A DNA stretch of 64,000 nucleotides from Adiantum capillus-veneris. Taxonomy: Eukaryota > Streptophyta > Polypodiopsida > Polypodiales > Pteridaceae. The notes under the pieces are model-generated. The model ran no database searches. It had not been told where the DNA came from and worked only from the letters and a program-made list of their open reading frames with translations. Each line of letters begins with the position of its first letter. Positions within the stretch are counted from its first letter, which is position 1. Both the position numbers and the translations under genes were made by a program. The stretch is from the NCBI GenBank assembly GCA_014529385.2, contig CM043966.1, forward strand, positions 87,262,087-87,326,086, in the 5' to 3' direction. Positions 11,641-21,650 of this stretch are shown here, piece by piece.

Positions 11641-11652
11641 GCTCTGATACCA
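11641..11652 (-). promoter_or_regulatory. F primer-binding site (tRNA-iMet type)
   Basis: The minus strand reads TGGTATCAGAGC, two bases from the 5' LTR edge at 11655. Confidence 0.92.
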
Positions 11653-11654
11653 GT

Positions 11655-11738
11655 TGTTAGGAAATAAGACGTAGCTAAATAGATAATTGAGTAGATTACT
11701 TAATGGAGAGAGACAGATTTATATACACGAGATTATAG

Positions 11739-11789
<51 letters not shown>

Positions 11790-12465
11790 CACGATATACG
11801 TGGTTCACCCAATGTGGGCTACGTCCACGGGAAAGCAGCCGCTCAATGGCTTTAGTACTTCAAAACAAGAAGTAGTTTACAAAGGGATTATACCCTTAAT
11901 GGAGCTCCCGCCTTGCTTCACTCTCACCACCTCACACTCACCTTGTTGCATCAACTTCACACTATGAAATGTGTGTAGAAATGGCCTCCTTTTATAGGCC
12001 AAAAGGGCTGCCCTCTCTTATGAGAGACAGCCATGTGTAGCCGCCCTTGTGCGAATAAGTCCAAATCGGACCTTCCAATCCACCCATGTGTGGCCGCCCT
12101 TGAGAAGACAAGTCCGCTTTTGAATTCGGCCACCGGCCATTGACTTCCGACCACCAGCCATCGGCCATTGACTTACGACCACCGGCTATCGGCCATTGAC
12201 TACCGGCCACCGGCCAACCGACCGATTGTTTTCTAACCACTTTCCGGCCGCCGTCCGGCCATAATATTCCGGCGAAAAAAAAGGTCTCGGGGGCCTCCGC
12301 CCCCGAGGCCTTTAAAGTTGCCCCTGATTCTTGTCTGTGAAAATTTTGGTTTCCGGTGAGTGATTTTCCTTCATGCACGATGGCTTCTCCTCATAATGGG
12401 GGCCTTACAAATGTGCGCTTTTACCACAGAAAATTACAAGGGTAAATCAGGCTCCATACTTAACA
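11655..12465 (-). repeat. F 5' LTR
   Basis: 811 bp. It differs from the 3' LTR by scattered substitutions, a shorter (GA)n tract (11742-11785), fewer minisatellite units (12125-12225), and a GC-rich hairpin-containing insertion at about 12281-12325 that is absent from the other LTR. Confidence 0.95.
11742..11785. repeat. (GA)n microsatellite in F 5' LTR
   Basis: Same position as the tract at 7391-7446 of the partner LTR but shorter, so it has changed length since insertion. Confidence 0.99.
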
Positions 12466-13100
12466 CTTTAAACCCAGCCAAATGTGCATTTGTAGTGAAA
12501 AGAGGAGTTCTTTTAGGGCATGTGATTACTAAAGAAGGGGTTTCTATTGATCCTAGAAAGGTGGAAGCTATTAGTAAGGCACCAGAACCAAGAACAATTA
12601 AACAATTGAGCAAATTTTTGGGGCAAGTCAAGTGGCATAACAGATTAGGTATTTGGCTTGTGTGTGCACACCATTAACAAAGCTTACAAAGAAGGATGTT
12701 GTATTTGAATGGGGAGAAGAGAAGAGCAAGGCATTCAGGATTTTGAAGAACGTGTTGATTGTAGCACCAGTTTTGATTGTTCCTGATTGGAAGTCACCAT
12801 TTCACATCTTTGTGGATGCATCTCATGTAGCAGTGGGTGCAACATTAATGCAAGAAACCAGTAGAGGTTGGCTCACACCTATTTACTACGCAAGCAAGGG
12901 TACTGTCATCTGTAGAGAAGAACTACACAGTTACTAAGAGGGTGTGCTTGGGAATGGTTTATGCACTGCAAAAGTTTAGACATTACCTATTGGCAACTAG
13001 GGTAATTTTTCATGTGGATCACCAACCATTGATCTACTTGGTGAATAAACCCCACCTTTCAGGGAGGTTGGCAAGATGAATACTACTTTTGCAGGAATTT
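12466..13100 (+). pseudogene. Gypsy E RT C-terminus, connection and RNase H
   Basis: Directly after the second CTTTA target duplication the reading frame continues the RT interrupted at 7303: LNPAKCAFVVKRGVLLGHV, then the connection LSKFLGQVKWHNR. From 12653 follows PLTKLTKKDVVFEWGEEKSK and the RNase H start VPDWKSPFHIFVDASHVAVG, which contains the first catalytic Asp (VDAS). RNase H removes the RNA strand during cDNA synthesis. Frames shift near 12650 and after 12937, with several stops from 12937 to 13098. Confidence 0.82.
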
Positions 13101-13913
13101 GGTGATACATACTCCGGGAAAACAACATGTATTAGCCAATTATTTGAGTAGATTGGAAACAGGAAAGGAAGATTTTGGAGGAGTACCTGATCAATTGCTT
13201 GATGCAGAGTTGTTTCTAATTCAAATGACTAACCAGTCAGGGGACTGGTATGATGATATGCTTCATTTTTTGACTGAATGAGTGTTACCTGAAGCAATGA
13301 CTAAGGATCAGAGGAAGAGATTAACATTAAGAAGCAAACCTTTTACAATTATTGCAGGAGTTTTGTACAAAAGAGGAATTGATCAAGTGATCAGGAGATG
13401 TGTCCTTGAGTTTGAACAAAGAGCAATACTGACAGAAGCTCATGCAGGTAATTCAGGAGGAAATTTTTCAGGAGATGTTACTACAAGAAAAATATTTCAA
13501 GGACTTTGGTGGCCAACTGTTATAAAGGATTCTCAGAAATTCAGTGAGAAGTATTTGTTGTGCTAAAGAGAGGGCAGAGCATTGAATGTAGACATGATAG
13601 CCTTGCAACCTATACTACCTTTGGAACCATTACAGAAGTGGGGACTAGATTTTGTTGGTCCCATCAAGCCACCTGCAAGGTTTACACAGAACATGTACAT
13701 CTTGGTTGCAACTATTATTGCACAAAATGGGTAGAAGCTGTGGCTTTAGAGATAACAAAGCAAGGAGTATGGAAATTTTTTTGTAGAAAAATATTATGAC
13801 CAGATTTGGATGCCATATTGAGTTGGTTTATAACTAGGGAGGACATTTTATTAACAAAGTGATCAGTAAACTGAGTGAACTTCATATTATCCTACACAAG
13901 AAATCAAACGTGT
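13099..13913 (+). pseudogene. Gypsy E integrase remnant
   Basis: The frame HTPGKQHVLANYLSRLETG is the usual end of RNase H. It is followed after a TGA near 13281 by the integrase N-terminal region (LTEAHAGNSGGNFSGDVTTR, then LWWPTVIKDSQKF) and the core start WGLDFVGPIKPP. Later degraded frames still read RFGCHIELVY and SELHIILHKKSN, matching the part of integrase downstream of the second catalytic Asp. Integrase inserts cDNA into the genome. The sequence stops matching at about 13913, where chromovirus D begins abruptly; the C-terminal integrase part is missing. Confidence 0.75.
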
Positions 13914-14470
13914 ACGAAATTAGAGGGGGTTTCTAGGTATTACACGGTGGTATAGAATATTCGTCAAAGATTATGCACTCATTGTTGCACCCTTGACTCA
14001 GCTACTTAAGATCTCTAAGCTTACATGGGAGAGAGAACAAGAAGATTGTTTCCAACAACTGAAACAATATCTCACCTCTGCTCCCGTACTCAAGCTACGT
14101 GATTTTACTCAAGATTTTGAGGTGGTAATAGATGCAAGTGGACTCGTTGTAGGAGGAGTCTTAACACAGGAAGGCCGACTCATTGCCTAAACTTCTAGAA
14201 AATTAAGGCTTCATGAATTGAAATATCCAACTCATGACTTGGAATTATTAGCTGTTATACATGCCCTCAAGTTATGGAGGTTTTATTTATTGGGATGCAA
14301 ATTGCTGTTGATCACTGATCACTAGAATCTAAAATGGAATTTTTCCCAACCAACCCTTATTATGAGACAAAGATGCTGGATAGAACTTCTTTAGGAATAC
14401 AATTTCCAAATAAAATATAGACCCAAAAAGGAAAATGTGGTTGTTGATGCCCTTAGCAAAAATGCCTTCC
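13914..14470 (+). pseudogene. D RT connection and RNase H
   Basis: The frame reads LRGFLGITRWYRIFVKDYA and PLTQLLKISKLTWEREQEDC, then the RNase H signature DFEVVIDASGLVVGGVLTQE with its first Asp. After a TAA near 14190 the same frame continues with KLRLHELKYPTHDLELLAVI (catalytic Glu) and LLLITDH (Asp). The tail is IKYRPKKENVVVDALSK near 14420-14460. Stops at about 14190, 14325 and 14395 are in frame, but the order is intact. Confidence 0.88.
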
Positions 14471-15260
14471 TTGGAGCCATCTCCATGGCCAACAACCCAA
14501 TATTGGATAAGGCGAGGGAATGCTCACAAAAAGATGAAGCCTATCTTCAAATCATTCAAATTCTCAGCCAAGAAGATGCAACAAAGAAAGAAAAAGTCCT
14601 AGTGAAGGAACATTCTATGGAGGATGGCCTTCTTTACTACAGACATCGACTTTACATTCCTAAGGATACCTCCCTAAAGAAGTTAATTCTTCATGAAGGT
14701 CATGATATTCCAATATCAAGACACCTGGGATATGCAAAAAATCTTAATACCTTGAGGAAAAGCTACTTTTGGACCGGAATGAAGAGGGATGTACTTCGAT
14801 ACATTTTATAATGCCTCTCTTGTCAAAGAAACAAGGTTGAACGAGTGATGATGCCAGGAAAGCTGCAACCCTTAGACATACCTTAAATGAAGTGGGGATT
14901 CATTAGCATGGATTTTGTCACAGGGGTTCTCATAGTTCAATTAGGGTATGACTCCTTAATGGTAGTCGTGGATATGCTTATTAAAGAATCTCATCTAATA
15001 TCAGTAAAAACCACTTATATTGCCTCATATATAAGCAGGATCTTTGTTAAAGAGATCTTTAGACTACATGGGCTTCCAAAGAGAATTATCAGTGAGACAA
15101 GGATGCAAAGTTCATTTCCAAGTTTTGGAAGGCTCTATTTGAAGCTTTAGGAACACAATTATGTTTCAGCTTGGTATATCATCCTCAAACAGACGGATAG
15201 ACAGAACGAGTAAACCAAGTAATTGTGAAGATATCCTTCAAGATTATTGCAGTAGAGAAC
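14471..15260 (+). pseudogene. D integrase zinc domain and core
   Basis: The zinc-binding HHCC is visible as LHEGHDIPISRHLGYAK (two His), then CLSCQRNK (two Cys), across a TAA near 14809. The core follows as MKWGFISMDFVTGV (first Asp), [20 protein letters not shown] where the usual S-D has become S-E, and a damaged segment near 15170-15210 that still encodes the T-D-G-Q-T-E-like region with stops. Integrase catalyses strand transfer of the cDNA. Confidence 0.85.
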
Positions 15261-15479
15261 CCCGTAAGTGGATTCAATTTCTTCCCTAGGTAGAATTTGC
15301 CTATAACTCCTCTTTCCATAAAAGCATTGGGATGTCTCCTTTCAATGCTCTTTATGGGCATGAATACATATCACCATTGAATTTTTGTGACCCTACTATA
15401 AAGGTAGAAGCCTCAAAGAAAATGCTGGAGAAAATGGAAGCCCACACCAAAGCCATACGACAAGATATTTAGGCGGCTA

Positions 15480-15942
15480 AGGATCGTCAAAAGCATTATG
15501 CAGACCAAAAGCGATCTGATTGGATCTTCAAGGAAGGAGACAAGGTTTTTCTTCGAGTGCGTCCAAAAGAAGCAACCTATCTTTGGGAAAATTCAAAATG
15601 CTTAGTCCCAGGTATTGCGGTCCTTATGAAATAATTAAGGTCCTCAGTGATCAAGCCTACAAATTAAAGTTGCCGGAACACATCAAAGTTCATGATGTAT
15701 TTCATGTCAGTCTACTACCCTACATCCCAAATCCCAACCATGCATTAGGGGATGAACAGAACGTAATTCAACAACAAGGAGTGATGGAACTTCAACTAGA
15801 TTGTATCCTGGAAACTAGAGAAAGAACTCTTAGAAATAGAGTAATCAGGAAACATATGATAAAGTGGAAAGATTATCCCACTGAAGATGCCACTTGGGAA
15901 GATAAAACCTCTCTTCTCAAAGACTTTCCCAATTTTGGTTGA
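15480..15942 (+). pseudogene. D integrase C-terminus (GPY/F) and chromodomain
   Basis: From 15520 the frame contains the GPY/F module (LSPRYCGPYEIIKVLSDQAY) and VHDVFHVSLLPYIPNP. It ends with a chromodomain: DCILETRERTLRNRVIRKHM followed by IKWKDYPTEDATWED. The aromatic and W-K-x-Y-P-x-E-x-x-T-W-E pattern is that of chromovirus integrases, which direct insertion to chromatin marks. The stop codon is TGA at 15940-15942. This part is open from 15590 onward. Confidence 0.92.
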
Positions 15943-15947
15943 GATGA

Positions 15948-16183
<236 letters not shown>

Positions 16184-16829
16184 TTATCCCACTAAAGATT
16201 TTGTGCTGATAAGTGGCAAGAAGACTAGCTTATAAGTAGAATATACAAGAGGTGAGAGAAGACGGCTCTCAACTTATGCCCACTTGCTCACTCTGTAACC
16301 ATTCTAGTGTAGATTCAACATGCATACCACTAGGGCTAGAGCTATGATGACACTCCTGATGGAGATATCGAGTGACGACCTGCATGGATCCACAATGCAC
16401 AATGATAGTGTCAGTCATCGCATGATGAAAACTCCATAAGCAAGATCATGTGTCGAGACCAAATGGTCAAACATGAGATACCTGAAATCCCACAAAATGT
16501 GCACTATGTGTGCCAACCTATCCCTGTCAGCAACCTCAGTGCCATATGCATCCTCATTACAGGAACCACATGACTATGCATCACCATGTCAACATCGTCT
16601 AGCAAAAACATCTGCTGAGAATAACTGCAAAACCAAAAAATTAGCACCACTGTAATCACACACACGTGTCTGAAGGACCTTGTCGCTCTCAAACATATAA
16701 GATGCATCATAGAACAATGCATCGGTCTCTGGCTCAACTGATGTCACCTCAACTGATGGACTGACCAAGTTGTGCATCTCTAGAGATACCATTGTCTACG
16801 TGAACGTCACCACAAGACAAAGTCACAAC

Positions 16830-17099
16830 CTACTTTCCATGCAACACATCTGCAAAAGAGACACGTCTCGTCTCTCGCTCCAACCATGGCTGCAAATACA
16901 TAGAGACTACACCGCCTCGTGTGTTAGAAACATGCAAAGGGTATACCAGACCACTCCTAACACCGCTGGCTATCACCAGTGATCCCCTATGCATTTGAAA
17001 TGATCTCTCTCCAAGCAGTACACATTGCCCACTACTTTGCAACTGACACATTAAAATAAGACTTTGGCTGAGTCTTGATACACTGCTAGGTAAAGACAT
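16830..17099 (-). pseudogene. G protease/pre-integrase remnant
   Basis: The minus frame includes QCVLLGERSFQMHRGSLVIA followed by SGVRSGLVYPLHVSN. This matches the segment between protease and pre-integrase of copia polyproteins, where a G-S-L-V-x-x-x-G-x-x-x-G-x-x-Y-x-L pattern is usual. It lies downstream of the gag knuckle, as expected. No HHCC integrase motif follows; the element runs out into its 3' LTR after a further 0.6 kb without recognised coding. Confidence 0.6.
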
Positions 17100-17388
17100 G
17101 CATACATCTCCACCACCCTCTATGTCATATGTTGAAGCATCAGCAAACTACACACAACCAAGTCTCACACTAGAGAAAGAGAAAAACAAATCACAACATG
17201 GTGTCACGTAAAAAATTGCATGCTCGTCTAGTGGAAAACATGTAGACAATGTGCTATCCCAAGACACAAAGTAGTATGAAGGAAATCTAGACTCAAAAGT
17301 GACATGCCCATCACATGCATACTCTCTACCGTCTAACCTTTATAGTAGCACCATGCATATGTCTCTTCCCTTGCCTCATACGTCTGAG

Positions 17389-17430
17389 GCAACTGTGCCT
17401 AATATGCCGATCGTGGCCACACTACCAGCA
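17389..17430 (-). pseudogene. G gag zinc-knuckle remnant
   Basis: The minus strand encodes C-W-stop-C-G-H-D-R-H-I-R-H-S-C, a CX2CX4HX4C knuckle with an in-frame TAG at its third position. Arg/Gly-rich codons precede it, as in copia gag C-termini. It is the clearest proof that G's interior derives from gag. Flanking frames (for example 18232-17753) are too broken to define the rest of gag. Confidence 0.75.
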
Positions 17431-19130
17431 TGTCAGTCGCTATCGTGAGCGAGAACCGCCTCTAACCTGAAGCGTCTCCAGATCCATGCCAAAACTATGG
17501 CAAACAAAGTGCAAGGTAACTCAACCACTACACAATGCTCAAAAGCATGATCAATCGCATCAAAACCAATACTCACATATCCATAAAACAACTCCACAAA
17601 CTGGAAACTCTACAAGCATAAACTGGGACAAACTGCTCAACCGAGCGTAAAGCGCATGACCATATACGCAAGTAGAGAGCAAACTAGCTCAAAATGTGTG
17701 CTATAAGAGAAATTGCCTGCAAAAAACCTGTGAAACCTGTGACTAGCCTATATTATAGCCACACAAGCATACACAAATCCTCACTCCTGTGAGAGTGCGT
17801 ACAAGAACACCAAACCGTTTCCAAATTGACAAAACCTCTCAAAAGTGAGAGTAAACACTCAATCACTGTCAAAGTGGAAATATATCGACCACTATACAAG
17901 ACGGCATAACACTGCAAACTTTTATGGCGAGAAGACGGGGAAAAACGAACAAAATTTCCTTTGCAAAATAAGTCAAAACTGAATGCAAACCTCAAGCCAA
18001 AAAAATACAGATAACTGCTAGAGTGGGAGTCAACTCGACCACTACACAATCTGAGAGAAAACTGCAAATACGCATAAACCATACGAGAAATCCTCAAAAA
18101 AATCCGGCAGAGTTTCCCCTGGAAATTGAGCAAAAACTCAAAAAAAATCTCACCAAATATGCATGACAATAGACGCTGTCTCAGTAGCAAAATCCACAAA
18201 TGGTCTACATGCAAGAGGCAAAAGCTTGGCAAACCGGCTCACTCCTGACCAAGTAGCTCTATGGACGTGTACCTATCCATAAAACACTACCAACATATAA
18301 ATTTTCTACCTACGAGCTATGGCTAGGTCAAATTGTATGCGCATAATGTATACATAGCATGAAACTGCATAAAACAGTGCTAAAAAAGCTCTCTAAAATG
18401 CCCCACACAGTCAAACAATGTGCATGAAACCGCATCCAGATGTGTAACAATCCGAAAGTCACATCCCAAAATATCACTTGCATACACAAAAACAAGGTAA
18501 ATTATCTCTCAAGTGGCACCACAGTGTGCCATACATAGCCAAAGATGTAAACCGCATCATTCTCTACACTATAGGAATCAAATTGCAAAACCTGGATATG
18601 TCAAGATTGTTGACAAGCTGCTGCAAAAAACTCAATGCTCAGAATTTCAAAATTATGATATGACCCACGCGTTTGGAACATGCCAAAACCTTAGGGTAGA
18701 CTCCCGGATCACATGTATCTGAGTTCGAGTGTGAGAGATATGCTAAAAACCTCTGTTTTCGGTCCAAAAACGGAGCATAAACTTGTTGTTGTTGCACCTC
18801 TGTAATTCACAGCAGAATTTCAGAAAATGAACATCACCATCGCGTCCAAAATGTGCTAAAACCCCAACCTATACTCCTGAATCATATCCATCCGACTCTG
18901 TGTGACGGGGATATGCAAAAAACACTGTTTCGGGATCCATAAACAACAAAAACGAGCTGCAACACTTCTTGTTCCTGCTTTTTTCTGCAAAATTTAGCAA
19001 TGGCCTGCTACACAAGCTCTACGCAAGCTGAATATACATGCCTAAGCTGAGATCTGACACAGTCGAGCCGTATCCGCGACCGCCGAGCTCCGTCGCTTCC
19101 GTCTCGTCGAAGCCGTTGCACGTGTCGCCA

Positions 19131-19144
19131 AAGTTCTGATACCA
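19131..19144 (-). promoter_or_regulatory. G primer-binding site (tRNA-Met-like)
   Basis: The minus strand reads TGGTATCAGAACTT, two bases from the LTR. It differs from the A and F sites after TGGTATCAGA. Confidence 0.8.
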
Positions 19145-19146
19145 AT

Positions 19147-19171
19147 TGTGAGTGCACGAATGCGGTGCGTG

Positions 19172-19214
<43 letters not shown>

Positions 19215-19384
19215 CAGGATGTGGATGGAGCTCCCAAATCTCACTGTATGAGCAGAATGTGAGAATTAAGTGATAGCTCCTTATTTTTTGTATGTATATA
19301 GAATAAGGAGATAAATGTGGACGATCGGACATTGGACGGCAAACACGGGCAAAGCACGGTGAGACACATCGCCTTTACCTAACA
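19147..19384 (-). repeat. G 5' LTR with (GA)n tract
   Basis: It begins TGTGAGTGCAC, has a short GA tract (19174-19210), and ends CTTTACCTAACA. The next five bases, CATGA, match GATGA before 15948 with one mismatch. Confidence 0.9.
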
Positions 19385-20040
19385 CATGAGGGCATCTCAA
19401 ATTCTTAAGTTGAGGTGATTGTAAGGTCTCCACCTTTCTAGCTGCCGGGAATGAATTCAAAGCTTTAGGAGAAATCCTTGGTCATACAAGCATGTAAAAA
19501 CACTATCTCAAAAGCAATTAAAAATGGTATTTTTCGAATCTTAAGCACAGTAAACCTAGGGCTAGAAATTTTTAGAATTAAGTTTGGACAAAAACTAACC
19601 CCGGAAGTCCTTACAGAAGATTCAATGTAAATTAAATTGCTAAGAAAAATTGGATGGTTGCAGTAATCATTTAAGCATAAACTTTTACTAAGGACTCCTA
19701 GATATTTATAAAAATAGCAAAAAATAGCCACAAAATTAGCAGGGCTGATTTTTTTAATCAGGCAAGTTGTCAAATGAGATTACAAGAGCTACCAGGCACT
19801 GATTTAGAAGCAGATGGCACCTTCTTGAGGATGGGGGCTGCTTGACTAGCAAGGAACTGTCAAATGTAACCAGAGAGAGCCTGTGTGTGCCTGAAAAACT
19901 ATAAATAGGACCCTAGGCCACACATTTTCACTTAGACTCGGGGACCTGGCTATTTCTCTCTCACATAGAGAGAAACTCTACTCAAAAATCACTAGAGAGC
20001 AAGAACTCTAGCTGATTATCAACACTAATTAGCCTAATCT
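19385..20040 (+). promoter_or_regulatory. Probable LTR/promoter segment of chromovirus D
   Basis: After the second CATGA of element G, the D-side sequence resumes. A good core promoter is visible: CTATAAATAG at 19899-19908, followed about 30 bp on by ACTTAGACTCGGGG-type leader sequence and a CT-rich stretch (TTTCTCTCTCAC). This is what the U3/R boundary of a plus-strand LTR looks like. I cannot fix the LTR ends because no partner LTR is in the window. Confidence 0.45.
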
Positions 20041-21650
20041 TTTTTAATTAATAAAATTATGCTAAATTACCTCTATTTTCCTAATTAATCTAATTAATTA
20101 AGAAGATTAAACCTCTTTACATTATAAATTACTCACTTAACTCTTAATATTTTGTTAAATACTAAGATTAAGATTAGAGATATTAATTTAATTAATTATG
20201 AAGCCATATTAGGATTGCAATTAATCTTTTTAGTCTTAAATTAAGGGTAAATACACTAATTAAGCTTAGATTAGTACAATATAATTATCAAAGCTTGATT
20301 AGATTGTAAAAAAGCTAGGAAAACTATATTATGATTTTCTAATCAGTCTCTGTAATTAATTAGGTAGCAATTAGCTATTCTTAACCAAAAAACTAATAGA
20401 AAAACTACCTAATTAACTCAAATATTACTAACTTAATTATCACAATTAGGAAACACATTAGAAACATGGGGTAATTACCTCATCAATAGAAAATTAGTCT
20501 AAGTATTTAGTTAAGCCAAAACAAACTGATTTTAAATTAGCTAATCAAGTTAGATAATTATGTGCTATTTGTTAGAGTTAATAGAAATCTTGAGAAAGTT
20601 GTGATACTTATCTTATAATCAAAAAGTTGATCTAGCTATTTAATTGAGCCAAAATAAATAGGGAAAATTAACTAATTAAGCTAGATAATTATGTGCTATT
20701 TATAAGAGTTAGTATACATTTTAAGTAAGATGTGATAATTTTCCTATGGTAAGAAGAATAATTTGGCTATTTAATTAAGCCAAAATAGATTGATTTTAGC
20801 TAGAAATAAATAGCATAAATTAGCTAATCAAGTTAGGTAATTATGTGCTATTTTTGAGAGTTAGTATACATTTTGACAAGTCATGATAATTAGCTTATGG
20901 TCAAAAAGTTAATCTAGATATTTAATAAATAGAGTGATTTTAGCTAAAAATAAATAAAAGAAATTAGCTAATCAAGTTAGATAATTATGTGCTATTTGTT
21001 ACAGTGAATATATATCATAAATAAATTGTGATAATTATCTTAATTTGATTTAGCTATTTATCTAAGTCAAAATAGACCAATTTTAGATGAGATTAAAGAA
21101 AAAAAAAGCTAATCAAGTTAGATAATTATGTGCTATTTATCAGAGTTGGTATACATCCTAAGTAAGCGGTGATAATTAGCTTATGTTCAGAAAGATAATT
21201 TAGCTATTTAATTAAGCCTAAAGAGACTAATTAGATAGCTAATTTTGATAATTAAAATATAGTTTCCAAGTTAGGATTTTCTACTTGTTATAATTATCAC
21301 ATAATTAATTAATTAGTTTAAGTAATTAAAATTGATCAAAAGCCATATTTTTATCTAAAGATTAACTAGGATAAATAGATTCTACTGTCAAAAGTCTCTA
21401 GGAAAAGTACAGAAAGTGTAACCATTGATATAAAGCTAAGGAAATGCGATCTTTAAGAAAAAATGAATATAATAAATATTAAGCATTAAATAAGCATATT
21501 TCAAGCTTAATAAAGATGGGAAAATTAGGAAAAAGATGTAGAAATCTATAAGAAAATTAAGAGAGCTTAGAAAACCCTTAAGGAAAAACTTATCTTACCC
21601 ATATAAACATATAAAACACATATTTAGGAATTTTGGGAATTATTCACGTC
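20041..21650. other. AT-rich block without genes
   Basis: Very AT-rich DNA dominated by TTAATTA, TAATTA and AATTAAG runs. It has no ORF of note and no transposon motif. It contains the 140-bp tandem array listed separately. It may be U5/leader sequence of element D or independent satellite-like DNA. Confidence 0.6.
20537..21247. repeat. Degenerate 140-bp tandem repeat, about five units
   Basis: Units start near 20537, 20669, 20820, 20965 and 21107, each with AGCTAATCAAGTTAGATAAT-like sequence followed by TATGTGCTATTT. They contain a conserved middle (GTGATAATTAGCTTATG) and end in TTTAGCTATTTAATTAAGCC. Spacing is 132-151 bp. Unit-to-unit divergence is substantial, so the array is old. Confidence 0.85.

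Larger units (their letters stand above)
7304..12465 (-). mobile_element. Copia element F, full length but protease-less
   Basis: A minus-strand copia element with 797-bp (left) and 811-bp (right) LTRs and the exact target duplication CTTTA (7299-7303 and 12466-12470). The primer site on the minus strand is TGGTATCAGAGC (11641-11652). The polypurine tract is AAGTGGGAGAT next to the left LTR, typical of plant copia. Coding order on the minus strand: gag with zinc knuckle, pre-integrase, integrase, RT, RNase H. The protease is deleted. It interrupts the RT of gypsy E at a point where the E reading resumes exactly on the other side. Confidence 0.97.
1..13913 (+). mobile_element. Gypsy element E, old and interrupted (host of A1 and F)
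   Basis: Plus-strand pieces at 1-149, 5290-7303 and 12466-13913 read as one Ty3/gypsy polyprotein once the two copia insertions are ignored: an unrecognised N-terminal part, reverse transcriptase, RNase H and integrase. Both gaps are bounded by exact 5-bp target duplications, which shows the pieces were once joined. The RT and integrase wording (for example VGFIYPLEKATWLSPIVVVP, and HKKSN in integrase) resembles the Tat/Athila side of plant gypsy elements rather than chromoviruses; this lineage call is tentative. No LTR of E is identifiable in the window. Its 3' end is lost at the junction with element D near 13914. Many stops and frameshifts mark it as dead. Confidence 0.75.
13914..15942 (+). 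mobile_element. Chromovirus D, 5'-truncated gypsy
   Basis: A plus-strand Ty3/gypsy fragment that starts abruptly in the RT connection (LRGFLGITRWYRIFVKDYA) and runs through RNase H, integrase and a C-terminal chromodomain. There is no gag, protease or catalytic RT. The junction with gypsy E at about 13914 shows no LTR or target duplication, so it reflects deletion or recombination. Just after its stop codon, element G is inserted (15948-19384). Sequence from 19385 onward should be D's 3' untranslated region and LTR. Confidence 0.85.

Noticed and set aside
20537-21247. CRISPR-like array
   Set aside because: Repeats are long, diverged and continuous with no unique spacers, and the genome is eukaryotic.
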